Assembly (NCBI RefSeq): GCF_014648815.1
Contig: NZ_BMRV01000013.1
Location: 1-64,000, forward strand
Reading direction: 5' to 3'
From: Streptomyces flaveolus
Lineage (GTDB): Bacteria; Actinomycetota; Actinomycetes; Streptomycetales; Streptomycetaceae
DNA length: 64,000 bases
The notes under the pieces were generated by a model. That model worked only from the letters and a program-made list of their open reading frames with translations. It was not told where the DNA came from and did not search any database. Shown here in pieces: positions 18,022-26,231 of the stretch (positions are counted from its first letter, which is position 1; each line of letters starts with the position of its first letter). A program made the position numbers and the translations under genes.

Positions 18022-18258
18022 CAACCACCAGGCAAGCGTTGGACGCGTGCGGGCCTTCGCCGACACAGTCCTCGCCGCGCCGGAAGCCCTCCGGCGCAGC
18101 GGTGGGCGCACAGTGACCCGGGGGCTTGGCCATGTTCGCGGCCAGGGCAGCGTCTTCAGCCGTCTCGGCCGCCGTCGGGGCTGCGACCTGACGCGTGTGG
18201 TCGTGGTCGTCGGCGTCGCCGGCCGCCGGACGACACACTGCCCCACATATTGTGATCA

Positions 18259-18274
18259 TCGTAAAGTTTTGCGA
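18259..18274. promoter_or_regulatory. Short dyad before the 18285 operon
   Basis: TCGTAAA-GT-TTTGCGA is an imperfect inverted repeat (one mismatch) 10 bp upstream of ATG 18285. It lies in the only AT-richer patch of the region. It could be an operator for an autoregulated HTH protein encoded just downstream. Position and symmetry are the only evidence. Confidence 0.35.
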
Positions 18275-18284
18275 CGAGCGCAGA

Positions 18285-18701
18285 ATGAATCCGCTTGAAG
18301 AACTGGTGGTCCTGCGCCACCCCCTGCCTGAGCCGGGCACCGTCACCCCCGAGGACTGCTACCCCGACGCCTGCGAACAGGTGGAGCAGCACCGCAAGGA
18401 CGACATCGAGCGGCTCCAGGCCGCGAGCAACGCTCTGGAGATGAGCCCGCTGCTGCTGGTCCTGGAGGACCTCAAGGCGCAGCGCGAGAGTCTCGATGCC
18501 GCGCTGCGGCTGCTGCTGGCCTACGGGCGGGAGTTCCACGGCAGCCGGCCCTACGGGCTGGAGGAGCTCGCGCGTCACGCCGGATACAGCGTTTCCGGGG
18601 CGCGCACCGCCTACGGGGATGCGGAGGTCCGGCAGGTCGCCGCGCAGATCGGGCGGGAGCCGAACCGTCCCCGCCGCGCCGCTGCCGGACAGAGCCGGTG
18701 A
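18285..18701 (+). CDS. Putative helix-turn-helix protein
   Basis: 138 residues from ATG 18285 (MNPLEELVVLRHPLPEPG). A central helical region (DDIERLQAASNALEM, LLLVLEDLKAQRESLDAALR) could be a coiled coil. Near the C-terminus LEELARHAGYSVSGARTAYGD looks like an HTH, followed by a basic tail. It is the first gene of a tightly packed trio: the next start overlaps its stop (GTGA). It is possibly a DNA-binding regulator or accessory protein of plasmid origin. Confidence 0.6.
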   Translation: MNPLEELVVLRHPLPEPGTVTPEDCYPDACEQVEQHRKDDIERLQAASNALEMSPLLLVLEDLKAQRESLDAALRLLLAYGREFHGSRPYGLEELARHAGYSVSGARTAYGDAEVRQVAAQIGREPNRPRRAAAGQSR

Positions 18702-18964
18702 GCCCGGCGCGCGACACTGCGGCGTTCCCGTCGGCTGCCGCGCCGCCCCTCCTCGGTGAACGCAGGGCGGCGGGTGGTGAGGCGGCCGGCGCAGATCGCG
18801 TCCAGGTCCTGGAGGACACGTTGCGGGACGTCCTCAGCCACATCCGGCCGCAGGGCAGCCCGCACTGGGAACTGAACACCTGCCTGGTGACCAACGAGAA
18901 GCTGGCCACGTGGTGGTCAGCGCTGGGTGTCACCCCCCGGTGGGAGACTACTTCCGACCAGTGA
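18698..18964 (+). CDS. Small hypothetical protein, coupled to the upstream gene
   Basis: 88 residues from GTG 18698, overlapping the upstream stop by 4 bp. The first 30 residues are low in complexity. The C-terminal half looks structured (VLEDTLRDVLSHI, HWELNTCLVTNEKLATWWSAL). Coupling and coding pattern support translation; the function is unknown. Confidence 0.5.
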   Translation: MSPARDTAAFPSAAAPPLLGERRAAGGEAAGADRVQVLEDTLRDVLSHIRPQGSPHWELNTCLVTNEKLATWWSALGVTPRWETTSDQ

Positions 18965-18967
18965 GCA

Positions 18968-19228
18968 GTGCCGTGCCCTGTGGACGTGAGGAGTCCAGCC
19001 AGCACCAACTCCTCCTGGTACGCGTGGTGTTTCGATCACGGCGTCCTGCACACCTTCACGCACGGCGCAGAGCCCTGGTGCACTGCCGCGTGGGTGCCGT
19101 TGGCTGCGGACACGGCCGAGGAGGCCGCCGAGGCCAAGCAGGCCGCCTACGGCGACGCTCTCTCCCTCGACGGCCTCCCGCTCGAGGAGCAACTGGACGT
19201 ACTGGAGATCCGCACGACGAGGGCCTGA
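18968..19228 (+). CDS. Small hypothetical protein, 86 residues
   Basis: Begins 3 bp after the preceding stop at GTG 18968. The core (SSWYAWCFDHGVLHTFT followed by WVPLAADTAEEAAEAK) is Trp-, His- and Cys-rich at first and then strongly helical and acidic. It is probably the last gene of the 18285 operon. No motif is recognised. Confidence 0.55.
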   Translation: MPCPVDVRSPASTNSSWYAWCFDHGVLHTFTHGAEPWCTAAWVPLAADTAEEAAEAKQAAYGDALSLDGLPLEEQLDVLEIRTTRA

Positions 19229-19325
19229 CGCGTCACGGCCGGTCCCTGCCCCGGGCCAGAGGCCGGGGGCCGGCAGGCGCCCGTCTCCCCCGCGCTCGAA
19301 TTGGGCCGCAGGCGGGGCGCGATGT

Positions 19326-19661
19326 TCATCTGTCGTCGCTGTCCTCGAAGCAGGACGCGATCTTGTTCCACATGAAGGCGGCCCTCCAGCCTGGCTCGCC
19401 CTTCACCCAGCCGAGCACGGTGGCGACGGCCTTGTCCCGCGAGACGGTCCGCGTCTGGTAGTGCTCGGCCGCAGCTCCGTCTCGGTGCTCCAGCTGGAAG
19501 GTGTTGTCCTGGCGCGTCAGCACCTGCACGTACCAGTCGCCGGGTTCCTCGTCGGTGACGCGTTCGACGATCAGCACGTCGCCGCGCTGCAGGTTGGCTA
19601 TCGCCGCGCTGATCTTCGGCTTCGACGGCCGTCTGGCCACCACCCGCGCGCCATAACTCAT
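19326..19661 (-). CDS. Hypothetical basic/beta protein, 111 residues
   Basis: Starts at ATG 19661 (MSYGARVVARRPSKPKIS). A basic N-terminus precedes a compact domain with alternating hydrophobics (GDVLIVERVTDEEPGDWYVQVL). The C-terminal helix reads AVATVLGWVKGEPGWRAAFMW. It is divergent from the tRNA gene. It may bind nucleic acid through its basic tail, but this is only an impression. Confidence 0.55.
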   Translation of the reverse strand: MSYGARVVARRPSKPKISAAIANLQRGDVLIVERVTDEEPGDWYVQVLTRQDNTFQLEHRDGAAAEHYQTRTVSRDKAVATVLGWVKGEPGWRAAFMWNKIASCFEDSDDR

Positions 19662-19783
19662 CACCAGCACAACGGGATCATCGCGGACGCCTCTGACAAC
19701 CCTGTCGTCCGATGTGCACGGGGGTGCGCGCTGCCCGTATAGTTGATCTTGCAAGGCAGGTCGCTGCGGCGGCCGTCTTACGC

Positions 19784-19856
19784 GCGTTGGTCGTCTAAGG
19801 AAAGACGCCCCGCTTCCTGCGGGGAAATGCAGGTGCAAGGCCTGCCCGGCGCTCCA
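19784..19856 (+). tRNA. tRNA-Gly-like gene, anticodon UCC, atypical T loop
   Basis: A complete cloverleaf can be drawn. Acceptor GCGTTGG pairs with CCGGCGC; the D arm is GTCT/AGAC with GG in the loop; anticodon stem CCCCG/CGGGG has loop CTTCCTG; T stem GCAGG/CCTGC has loop TGCAAGG; CCA is encoded. Anticodon TCC at 19815-19817 reads GGA. All bacterial glycine identity elements are present (U73, G1-C72, C2-G71, G3-C70, C35, C36). Two departures stand out: U37 instead of a purine, and the T-loop start is UGC, not UUC, so position 55 is G. A -10-like TATAGT lies at 19738-19743 and a terminator follows at 19863, so it appears independently transcribed. Confidence 0.8.
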
Positions 19857-19862
19857 CCCGGT

Positions 19863-19889
19863 CCCGCCTCCCGACGTCTTGGGGGCGGG
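19863..19889 (+). terminator. Intrinsic terminator of the tRNA gene
   Basis: Arms CCCGCCTCC (19863-19871) and GGGGGCGGG (19881-19889) form 9 pairs, one of them G-U, around a 9-nt loop. A short T-rich stretch (GCTTCTT) follows. It begins 7 nt after the tRNA 3' end. Confidence 0.7.
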
Positions 19890-20152
19890 GCTTCTTCACA
19901 TTTGGGGCGGGTCGCGGCGCGTGGGGCCGTTACTCACTATCGGGTGAACGCTGCCGGGTGGCCGGGGTGGCGTGACCTGGCGGTTCTGGCCTTGAGCTCA
20001 ATGCTGGAGCGGGTTCTGACTGTGAGGGGGCGTCAATCTGGTGCATTTGTCGCATAGGTGGGTGTTGCCAGCGAGCGTCACGGCGATTTGGGGGATCAGT
20101 AACAGCGTTCACGTCGCCTCCACGAACCGGTCGACCGGCCTGCAACCTGTGC

Positions 20153-20716
20153 GTGCACGGCCGACCGGCCGAGCACGCACCACCACCCCGGCCCCGCGGC
20201 CAGCGGTGCCCGCACAAGCAGGGGGACCCTGCGTCGAAGTCCATCACCGCCCGCCGCCTGACCGCTGCCGCCCCCACCCTCGGCGCGCTGACCGCGGCCC
20301 TCGCGGTGCCGGCCACCGCCGCCGACCACGACCACCGGGCGCAGCGCCCGAACGTGGAGACCAGCGACGTCCAGTACAACTCCCCGGGCCGTGACGACCG
20401 CTCCAACCGCTCCCTCAACCGCGAGTGGGTGGAGATCACCAACAACAGCCGCCGCTCCGTCAACCTCGACGGCTGGACCCTGCGCGACGAGGACGGCCAC
20501 CGCTACACCTTCGACCACTACCGCCTGGACGGCCGGTCCACCGTCCGCGTCCACACCGGCCGAGGACGCGACACCGACACCGACACCGACGTCTACCAGG
20601 ACCGCCGCAACTACGTCTGGGACAACCACTCCGACACCGCCACCCTCCGCAACGACCACAGTCGCTTCATCGACGAGACGTTCTGGGGCCGCAACCGCCA
20701 GGGCGGCCGCCACTGA
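20153..20716 (+). CDS. Secreted lamin-tail-domain (LTD) protein
   Basis: The LTD beta fold spans about residues 65-180: VQYNSPGRDDRSN, NREWVEITNNS, VNLDGWTLRDEDGHRYTF, and RRNYVWDNHSDTATLRN. A hydrophobic stretch typical of a signal peptide (LTAAAPTLGALTAALAVPATAA) begins only at about residue 38. The only upstream in-frame start is GTG 20153, so either the N-terminus is unusually long or the natural start has been lost by a small indel. Such proteins are thought to bind the cell surface or DNA outside the cell. A strong terminator follows at 20758. The 260 bp between 19890 and 20152 hold no gene. Confidence 0.8.
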   Translation: MHGRPAEHAPPPRPRGQRCPHKQGDPASKSITARRLTAAAPTLGALTAALAVPATAADHDHRAQRPNVETSDVQYNSPGRDDRSNRSLNREWVEITNNSRRSVNLDGWTLRDEDGHRYTFDHYRLDGRSTVRVHTGRGRDTDTDTDVYQDRRNYVWDNHSDTATLRNDHSRFIDETFWGRNRQGGRH

Positions 20717-20757
20717 CAACCGATGGTGCGGGTGAACCCACCGGCACCACCACCGCA

Positions 20758-20801
20758 CCGTGCGGCACGCCCTCCCCCACGGCGGGGAGCGTGCCGCACG
20801 G
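20758..20801. terminator. 13-bp perfect hairpin after the LTD gene
   Basis: Arms 20758-20770 (CCGTGCGGCACGC) and 20789-20801 are exactly complementary; the 18-nt spacer can itself fold (CCCC/GGGG). A related hairpin with the same flanking sequence is found at 52591-52634. Confidence 0.75.
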
Positions 20802-20926
20802 CGCCGAAGGCGTTGCTCAAATGATGCTCAGTAAACGCACCTTTCCTCGTTGTGTACATGACGTCACGACTAGTGTTCGTGGCACTTGATCGCCACGGGA
20901 GCGATCCACCAGGAATTGGTGGCTTC

Positions 20927-21643
20927 ATGACCAGTGCCCGCATATCCATAAATGTGCCGGCCGTTACCTGCCTGACTGTCATCGCCGGACTGACCACCGG
21001 CGGTACCGCAGTCGCTGAGGGGCCGTCACCGACGGCCACCGACGCCGCCGTCGTCGAGACCGCTGCGCCGGAGCCGGAAGAGACCGACCTCGTCGAAGGC
21101 GCTCCCACCAGCGAGGCCCCTGCGCCCACGACGACGCCCGCACCGGATCCCACACTGGGGGACGTGGACAGCGACCTGCCGACGTCCAAGCCCAGCGCCA
21201 CCCTGGACGCGAGGGCCTGCGAGCCCGGCTACCGGTACACGCCCACCAGCAAGGGCAAGGACTACCACAAGGGGGTGGGCGCTGAGCAGACCAACTACAA
21301 CGGCACATCGCGCACCGCGAAGTCCACTTTCACCTCCGAAGTGACCGGCAAGGTCGGTATCGCCTACAGCGGGGAACTGAAGGTCGGAGGCTCGGCCGCG
21401 GTCGTCGAGATTGAGGGCAAGTTCGGCGTCGAGCTGTCCGTGGAGCTGACGGCGAAGCTGGGCAACACCATCGCGGTCGACACTCCCTCGAAGCACAGCA
21501 CCCACGCCCGCTACGGCGTCTACCGGCTCAAGTCCTACGGCTACAGTCAGTACCTGTACGCCAACTGCACCAGGGGCGTGAAGAAGAACGTGACCATCTA
21601 CACGCCCCGCCGGGTCGGCTGGGTGCTGTGGGAAACCAAGTGA
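20927..21643 (+). CDS. Secreted protein with Pro/Thr/Glu-rich linker, unknown function
   Basis: 238 residues from ATG 20927. A signal peptide is visible (ISINVPAVTCLTVIAGLTT, cleavage near AVAEG). A low-complexity Pro/Thr/Glu segment follows (about residues 30-85), then a beta-rich domain with alternating charged and hydrophobic residues (FTSEVTGKVGIAYSGELKVGG, KFGVELSVELTAKLG) and a C-terminal Tyr-rich part. Two Cys of the mature domain may pair. The GTGA overlap with the lipoprotein gene at 21640 indicates co-translation. A 6-bp inverted repeat (CCACCA...TGGTGG) lies just before the start. Confidence 0.75.
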   Translation: MTSARISINVPAVTCLTVIAGLTTGGTAVAEGPSPTATDAAVVETAAPEPEETDLVEGAPTSEAPAPTTTPAPDPTLGDVDSDLPTSKPSATLDARACEPGYRYTPTSKGKDYHKGVGAEQTNYNGTSRTAKSTFTSEVTGKVGIAYSGELKVGGSAAVVEIEGKFGVELSVELTAKLGNTIAVDTPSKHSTHARYGVYRLKSYGYSQYLYANCTRGVKKNVTIYTPRRVGWVLWETK

Positions 21644-22134
21644 GAGCGCGGCAAAGAACGGTGACGTCGGCTCTTCTGCTGCTGATGGCGGTGGGCTGCA
21701 CCTCCGGTGAGAGCACAGACGATGCTGCCGCGTCCTCGGCGCCCAGCACATCGAGGCCCGCGCCTAGTCAGCGGAGCGTTACGGTCACGCCGCCAGTGCT
21801 TGATCCTGAGTCCGGTGAAGTCTTCGCCGGGCGACGTGGTGAGACGCGCGGCAACGCGAGTTTCTCCTACGACGCCGGCCCGCAGGGCAAGGCACTCATC
21901 GTCGCGGTCAGCTGTCTGGGCCCCGGCACCATCAAGGTCACGGTGCCCGTCCTGGGAACGGATTTCCCGCTGGAGTGCGGCGCAGGCGAACCCGCCGTCA
22001 CGTACAACCAACTCGCCATGCAAGCCGCCCACAGGGCCGGCACGGTGACCGTCATCGCACCCTCGACCGCCACCTGGGCGATCACCGTTGGACGCGGCAA
22101 CACCGCCGAGCAGGAGTCTCCCACCCCGGGATGA
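21640..22134 (+). CDS. Lipoprotein, unknown function
   Basis: 164 residues from GTG 21640, overlapping the upstream stop by 4 bp. A lipoprotein signal peptide ends in the lipobox LMAVGC, with Cys20 to be lipidated. A Ser/Ala/Pro-rich tether follows, then a beta domain (GNASFSYDAGPQGKALIVAVS, TIKVTVPVLGTDFPLECG) with two Cys. It is expected on the outer face of the membrane, working with the secreted product of the preceding gene. The 247 bp to 22381 hold no clear gene. Confidence 0.75.
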   Translation: MRARQRTVTSALLLLMAVGCTSGESTDDAAASSAPSTSRPAPSQRSVTVTPPVLDPESGEVFAGRRGETRGNASFSYDAGPQGKALIVAVSCLGPGTIKVTVPVLGTDFPLECGAGEPAVTYNQLAMQAAHRAGTVTVIAPSTATWAITVGRGNTAEQESPTPG

Positions 22135-22381
22135 CGTGCTTTTCAATCCGTCCCACCGACGCCCGGCCTCAGGACTATCGGGGCCGGCCGTCGCCGGTGT
22201 CTAGGTCGGCACCGACCGTCTCACCTCGGCCGCGCCGTTCCCCAGACTGCAAGAGTCTGACAGTCAGGCCAGCACGGCGCGACTCTCGTCCTTGCGACCA
22301 CCAGATACCTTCACGCCTCGGTCGCGCAGCCCGACGACGGCGGCCCGGAGCGTAGCGGCTGCGAAGGGTGTCCGTCCTCAC

Positions 22382-22766
22382 CTACTCCATAAAGCGGGCC
22401 CTGGGGACGGCATGGCAGATCCCCGGGGCCCGTGGTCGGGGACGACGAGGAGTCCGTGCGGGCTTCAGGGGGAGCATCACGCAGTGGTTTTCGATGACCC
22501 GGCCACCGCGGTCGAGGCCGCCGCAGACGGCCAGCCTCGGGTAGGCCCTGATCTCCCGGTTGACGACGAACCGCCATCGCGAGGCGTTCGCCTTGCTCCC
22601 GCGGTAGTCGCCGACGAACGCCCGCAGCGTCCCCGGCAGGCCGTCCCTCGTGGTAACCGTGATGTCCTGGACGTAGTCGCGCGGTCCCCAGCAGCAGTCC
22701 CACGGCAGCTGTGAGCGCGCCCGTGACCGTGGCAATCCGCCCACGTGTCCTTCGTGCTTGGGCCAT
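22382..22766 (-). pseudogene. Secreted hypothetical protein, frameshifted
   Basis: ATG 22766 has AAGGAGAG upstream and begins a signal peptide (MAQARRTRGRIATVTGALTA). The mature part (DYVQDITVTTRDGLPGTLRAF, WRFVVNREIRAYPRLAVCGG, GGRVIENHCVMLPLK) is in another frame from about 22690 on. An indel therefore lies right after the signal peptide. The two Cys suggest one disulfide. A second, more damaged copy of its C-terminus lies at 52739-52862. Confidence 0.65.
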
Positions 22767-22806
22767 GGGTCTCTCCTTGTTCGTGTGCACTGCCTCGTCC
22801 CGCTGA

Positions 22807-23555
22807 TTACTGGACCGGCTCGTACGTCACGGTCTGCTCCGGGCAGCCGGCCGCCACCTCGGCCAGAGCCGCCGCCTCCGCTTCGTCCGCCGACAGCGCC
22901 CAGCGCAGCTTCGTGCCCACCCACTCGGCGACGTACCGGCAGTGCACCTCGCCCGCCGGCGGCAGCCACTGGGCCGGGTCCGGGTCGGCCTTCGACCGGT
23001 TCGACCGCGCCGTGACCGCGACCAGACCCTCGCCGCCGCGCCCTGGTCGTTGGCGTACGCCTCACGGCGCTGCGCCGACCAGGCAGATGCCCCGCTGTCC
23101 CAGCTCTCCGCGAGCGGCACCATGTGGTCGATGTCCAGGCCGGAAGCCGACGTCACCCACACCTGGTCGTAGTAGGAGAACCACAGGCCGCCCGACAAGG
23201 CGCACCGCGACCCGACCGTGCGCGGCTCGACGGCCTCGTCCAGGAGGACCTCGTTGCGGGTGGAGCAGCCGTCCGTCGGATCGTCGCCGGAGTTCCAGTG
23301 GCGGAAGGCCTCGCGGGTATAGCCGTCGCGGGACTCGGTGGCTACCGGTAGACGGCTGACGGCCTCGGGCAGAGGCAGTGTCTCCGCGGCCTGGGCGGGA
23401 GTGGAGACGGCGCTGTTCGGCGTTCGGTGAGTGCGCCGCCCGTGTGGGTGCAATGGTCGTACCGGCGCAGAGCGCCGGTGTCCTTGCGCGCGGTGCTGGG
23501 GACGGGATGCCGTGGCCCGACTCGGGTAGGGCCACGGCATCCCCGTGTGGGGCAC
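22807..23555 (-). pseudogene. HNH-endonuclease-like secreted protein (DUF1524 type), frameshifted
   Basis: The first frame gives GYTREAFRHWNSGDDP, CSTRNEVLLDEAV and DIDHMVPLAESWDSGAS. The last contains the DH of the HNH/GmrSD-C nuclease core. After AYANDQ, near 23040, the frame shifts and continues LVAVTARSNRSKADPDPAQW and VHCRYVAEWVGTKLRW to TAA at 22807, as in intact homologues. The N-terminal sequence shows an AxA-type site (STPAQAAET) but no clear hydrophobic core, so the 5' end is also doubtful. It was probably an exported nuclease of unknown target. Confidence 0.7.
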
Positions 23556-23623
23556 TCACAGTGCACGGACTGGATACCCCGGTGACGATGCGAAGGCACG
23601 CGGCCGATCGGGTACCGCGGGGC

Positions 23624-24085
23624 TCAGCCCACGCCTTCCACCGGCCAGAACTGCACCACGTACTGCTCCAGCCCGTCGGGCACACCGTTCCTGCTCGCTG
23701 CGGCGGCTTCCTGACGTCCCGTGCAGTAGATCCTGGTGTTCCACGTCGCCGGAGCGGAGGGCAACGTGATGTCCTCCAGGCCGGGCCCGCCCATCGACCA
23801 CAGCCGCAGCGTCCCGGACCGGCACTCGATCCGCGCTTTGGCCGTTTTGTCCCAGGAGCCCTCGAGCAGCGGGGGCTCGTCTTCCCAGGCCTGCACAGTG
23901 ACCCCGACGTGCTGCGTGTGCGCCGCCGTCGTCAGATCGATCCGCCCGGGCCGTGGCGTGCCGAAGTCCCCGGCGATGAAGTCCTGCGGGAACACCGCAG
24001 GAAGCCACGAGTCATCGGCATCCTGGAGGCACAGCCCGTAGTAGTCCGCCAGAACCCTGACACGCTGGACACTCAACGGCTTCAC
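23624..24085 (-). CDS. Hypothetical protein, 153 residues
   Basis: GTG 24085 (VKPLSVQRVRVLADYYGLC) is preferred because the sequence upstream is Pro/Arg-rich and lacks coding character. The protein looks like an all-beta fold (IDLTTAAHTQHVGVTVQAW, RSGTLRLWSMGG, WNTRIYCTG). There is no signal peptide. Its size and composition match small streptomycete proteins often found near contact-dependent or immunity genes, but I cannot identify it. Confidence 0.65.
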   Translation of the reverse strand: MKPLSVQRVRVLADYYGLCLQDADDSWLPAVFPQDFIAGDFGTPRPGRIDLTTAAHTQHVGVTVQAWEDEPPLLEGSWDKTAKARIECRSGTLRLWSMGGPGLEDITLPSAPATWNTRIYCTGRQEAAAASRNGVPDGLEQYVVQFWPVEGVG

Positions 24086-24342
24086 GCCGGCGATCCTACG
24101 GGGACGGCAGGACGGCGATCCGAGCCGGCCGCCTGCCCGCCAGGTTCCTGAGCGGCTGCGGGCCGCACGTGCATGCTCGGCACCGGCAGCCGGACGGGTG
24201 CCCACGCTGCTGGCGTCACCCGGGAGCCGCCCCTTCGGCCGCAGGCCCGGCGGCGCGGGCGACGGGGGCGTCTGAGGTTGCCGGGCGTGGAGTGCGGCAC
24301 CGGGCCTGCCCACCCGGCGCGGGATGCTGCCGGGCAATGGCG

Positions 24343-24468
24343 CAGGGCTATCGCGGTCTGCTCGCACTGTCTCGTGCCCGCTTCGATGGCGGCGGCCCGC
24401 TGCTGGACGTCGAGGACCTCATATAGGGCGCGGAACTCCTCGAACAGTAGGCACGTCACCTGCCCCAT
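24343..24468 (-). pseudogene. Truncated paralogue of the 25373-25738 gene
   Basis: The 42 codons LLFEEFRALYEVLDVQQRA then AIEAGTRQCEQTAIAL match LSYDEFRALCEAPDVQQKV then DIEAAARQCTEQARAAL of the protein encoded 900 bp away. The N-terminal half is missing and the C-terminus runs into non-coding sequence. It is a partial duplication. Confidence 0.55.
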
Positions 24469-24529
24469 CGGCGTGATCGGATTCGGCGGCGGCGCGAGCG
24501 TTGCTCGAGGCGGGCTGCTGGCCGTCGAG

Positions 24530-25228
24530 TCAGCGGGCGGGGGCGGTGCGGTAGGCACGTGCCAGCGCGTCGAATCGTCTGCGCTGCTCGTTGCGCGCGT
24601 CGCGGGCTTCGGCGGTCTTCGGGTCGAGCAGGTGACCAAGTGGGTTGGTGCGGCGCCGGAAGCCGATGCCTTCCCACAACGCCGTGATCTTCTGGTTCGC
24701 TTCGGTCCACTCTGTCTGAGACAGCGGGCGCCGGCCTTCCAGGGTCTCACTGACCTTTGTTTCGACGGCGACGGCGCTGCATCCGTCAGCCAGAGTCCAG
24801 ACCGCCTGGGACGCGAGGATCGGTCCGAGCCCGAAGCCGCGCCAGGCATGGTCCAGTCGGACGCGGAAGAGGACCAGCAGGTCTCCGTCGCACGAAACCA
24901 TGGCGTCGCGAAATGCCTGCCGGTAGCCGCCGTTGCCGAGGTCGTAGATGCCAAGGACCAGATTGAACAGGGCCTCGTCATAGAGTTCGGCATCGGCCCA
25001 CGGGTAGGGACTGAACCGGGTGTCCTGGCGCAAGCGGAAGAGTGTCATGGAGCCGATGACGCCGCCGATGGTTCTGTTCTTGAACCGTTTCGCCCGTATG
25101 GACACCGTCCACTCTTCGAGGCCGTCACGATCCGTCTCCGAGCTCACATCGTGTGTGAGCTGGTACTTCAGCGTCAGTAGCCGCGGATCGGCAGGCAGGT
25201 CGCTGGGAGAACGGGTGAACGGCGTCAT
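24530..25228 (-). CDS. GNAT-like acetyltransferase-fold protein
   Basis: 232 residues from ATG 25228. The segment LDHAWRGFGLGPILASQAVW has the R/Q-x-x-G-x-G/A pattern of the acetyl-CoA-binding site of GNAT enzymes. It is preceded by beta strands (GDLLVLFRVRL) and followed by CSAVAVETKVSE, as expected for beta-5. The N-terminal 100 residues may recognise the substrate. The C-terminus is a charged helix. The substrate is unknown. Confidence 0.6.
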   Translation of the reverse strand: MTPFTRSPSDLPADPRLLTLKYQLTHDVSSETDRDGLEEWTVSIRAKRFKNRTIGGVIGSMTLFRLRQDTRFSPYPWADAELYDEALFNLVLGIYDLGNGGYRQAFRDAMVSCDGDLLVLFRVRLDHAWRGFGLGPILASQAVWTLADGCSAVAVETKVSETLEGRRPLSQTEWTEANQKITALWEGIGFRRRTNPLGHLLDPKTAEARDARNEQRRRFDALARAYRTAPAR

Positions 25229-25372
25229 GATCCCGCACCCTAAAGGGCGCTAGCAGCGCGGCACGACCCCGTTCCTGCCCCGATCCGGCGTGCGAAGCAG
25301 ACGGGCTCACGAAGATTGCCCGTCCAGCGCTCCATGCCGGTCAACGCGCCAGACGGAGGTCTTGTCCCTCGG

Positions 25373-25738
25373 CTACGACCAGCCGTCATCGGCGTCCCCG
25401 GCGGCACGACTGCCCCCTACGGGCGCAGGCCCGGCGAGGGCTGCCCGGGCCTGTTCCGTACACTGCCGGGCGGCCGCCTCGATGTCGGCCACCTTCTGCT
25501 GGACGTCGGGCGCCTCGCACAGGGCGCGGAACTCGTCGTAGGAGAGGGTGGGTTCGTCGTCGCCTGCCCCGTCGGCCGATCGGGCCGCTGTGATGAGCGC
25601 GAGGGCCCGCTGCTTGCGCTGGGCCACCTCGGCCCAGAAGGCCCCGTCGCGTTCTTCGGGGGTGGGCTGGGTCATCGGGTAGATCACGGCATCCGGGCCG
25701 GGTCCGTTGCCCACGTCCGGACCGGAGTTGGGGTCCAT
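25373..25738 (-). CDS. Hypothetical protein, 121 residues
   Basis: ATG 25738. The N-terminal 20 residues are low in complexity. Helix-rich segments follow (ERDGAFWAEVAQRKQRALAL, LSYDEFRALCEAPDVQQKV, IEAAARQCTEQARAAL). It is soluble and without known motifs. The decayed relative at 24343-24468 shows that this segment was duplicated. Confidence 0.55.
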   Translation of the reverse strand: MDPNSGPDVGNGPGPDAVIYPMTQPTPEERDGAFWAEVAQRKQRALALITAARSADGAGDDEPTLSYDEFRALCEAPDVQQKVADIEAAARQCTEQARAALAGPAPVGGSRAAGDADDGWS

Positions 25739-26231
25739 GTCCTGAGAGTGCCTTTCGGTCGGGGCTGGGATGGTGCGCGGCGCCTGGGGCCGGGTTCAGT
25801 GCATCTGGCTCTCCTGCGCTGCTGCCGGCTGCCTGATGGCCTGGGGTGTGCCGCGCAGGGCGCACCGAAGGCCCGGCAGCGCGAACAGTCGCAGAAGGCC
25901 GCCTCCCCCGGGGCCCGCCGGCGCCCGGCATCCAGCGGTTTTGGAGAGGGCCAGGCGCCGACGGTGTGCCGGGCGGGTGCCGCACTTCGGCAAGGGGCGG
26001 TTGAGGACGGGTCGGGCCGCGCGCGGGGCAGGAACGGGGGAATGCTGCACCCGGCGCGGCCCGGCGGTACTGGGCAGACGGCGCGCCTGCACCCCGGGGG
26101 TCACGGCGGCCGCTGCTCTCGCCCGGCGGTGCCGGACGCACACGGCGCACGAGAGGGGGTTCGTGCAGGGGCGCCCCCGGCTGAACGCAGCATGTGACAG
26201 GGGCCGGGGGGCGCGGGGCGGGGCGTGGTGG
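25739..26231. other. 493-bp stretch without a confident gene
   Basis: Open frames exist on both strands but are dominated by Arg, Pro and Ala. A minus-strand frame with several Cys (CTNPLSCAVC near 26120) does not match a WhiB or zinc-ribbon pattern. I see no hairpin or repeat of note. Confidence 0.45.
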
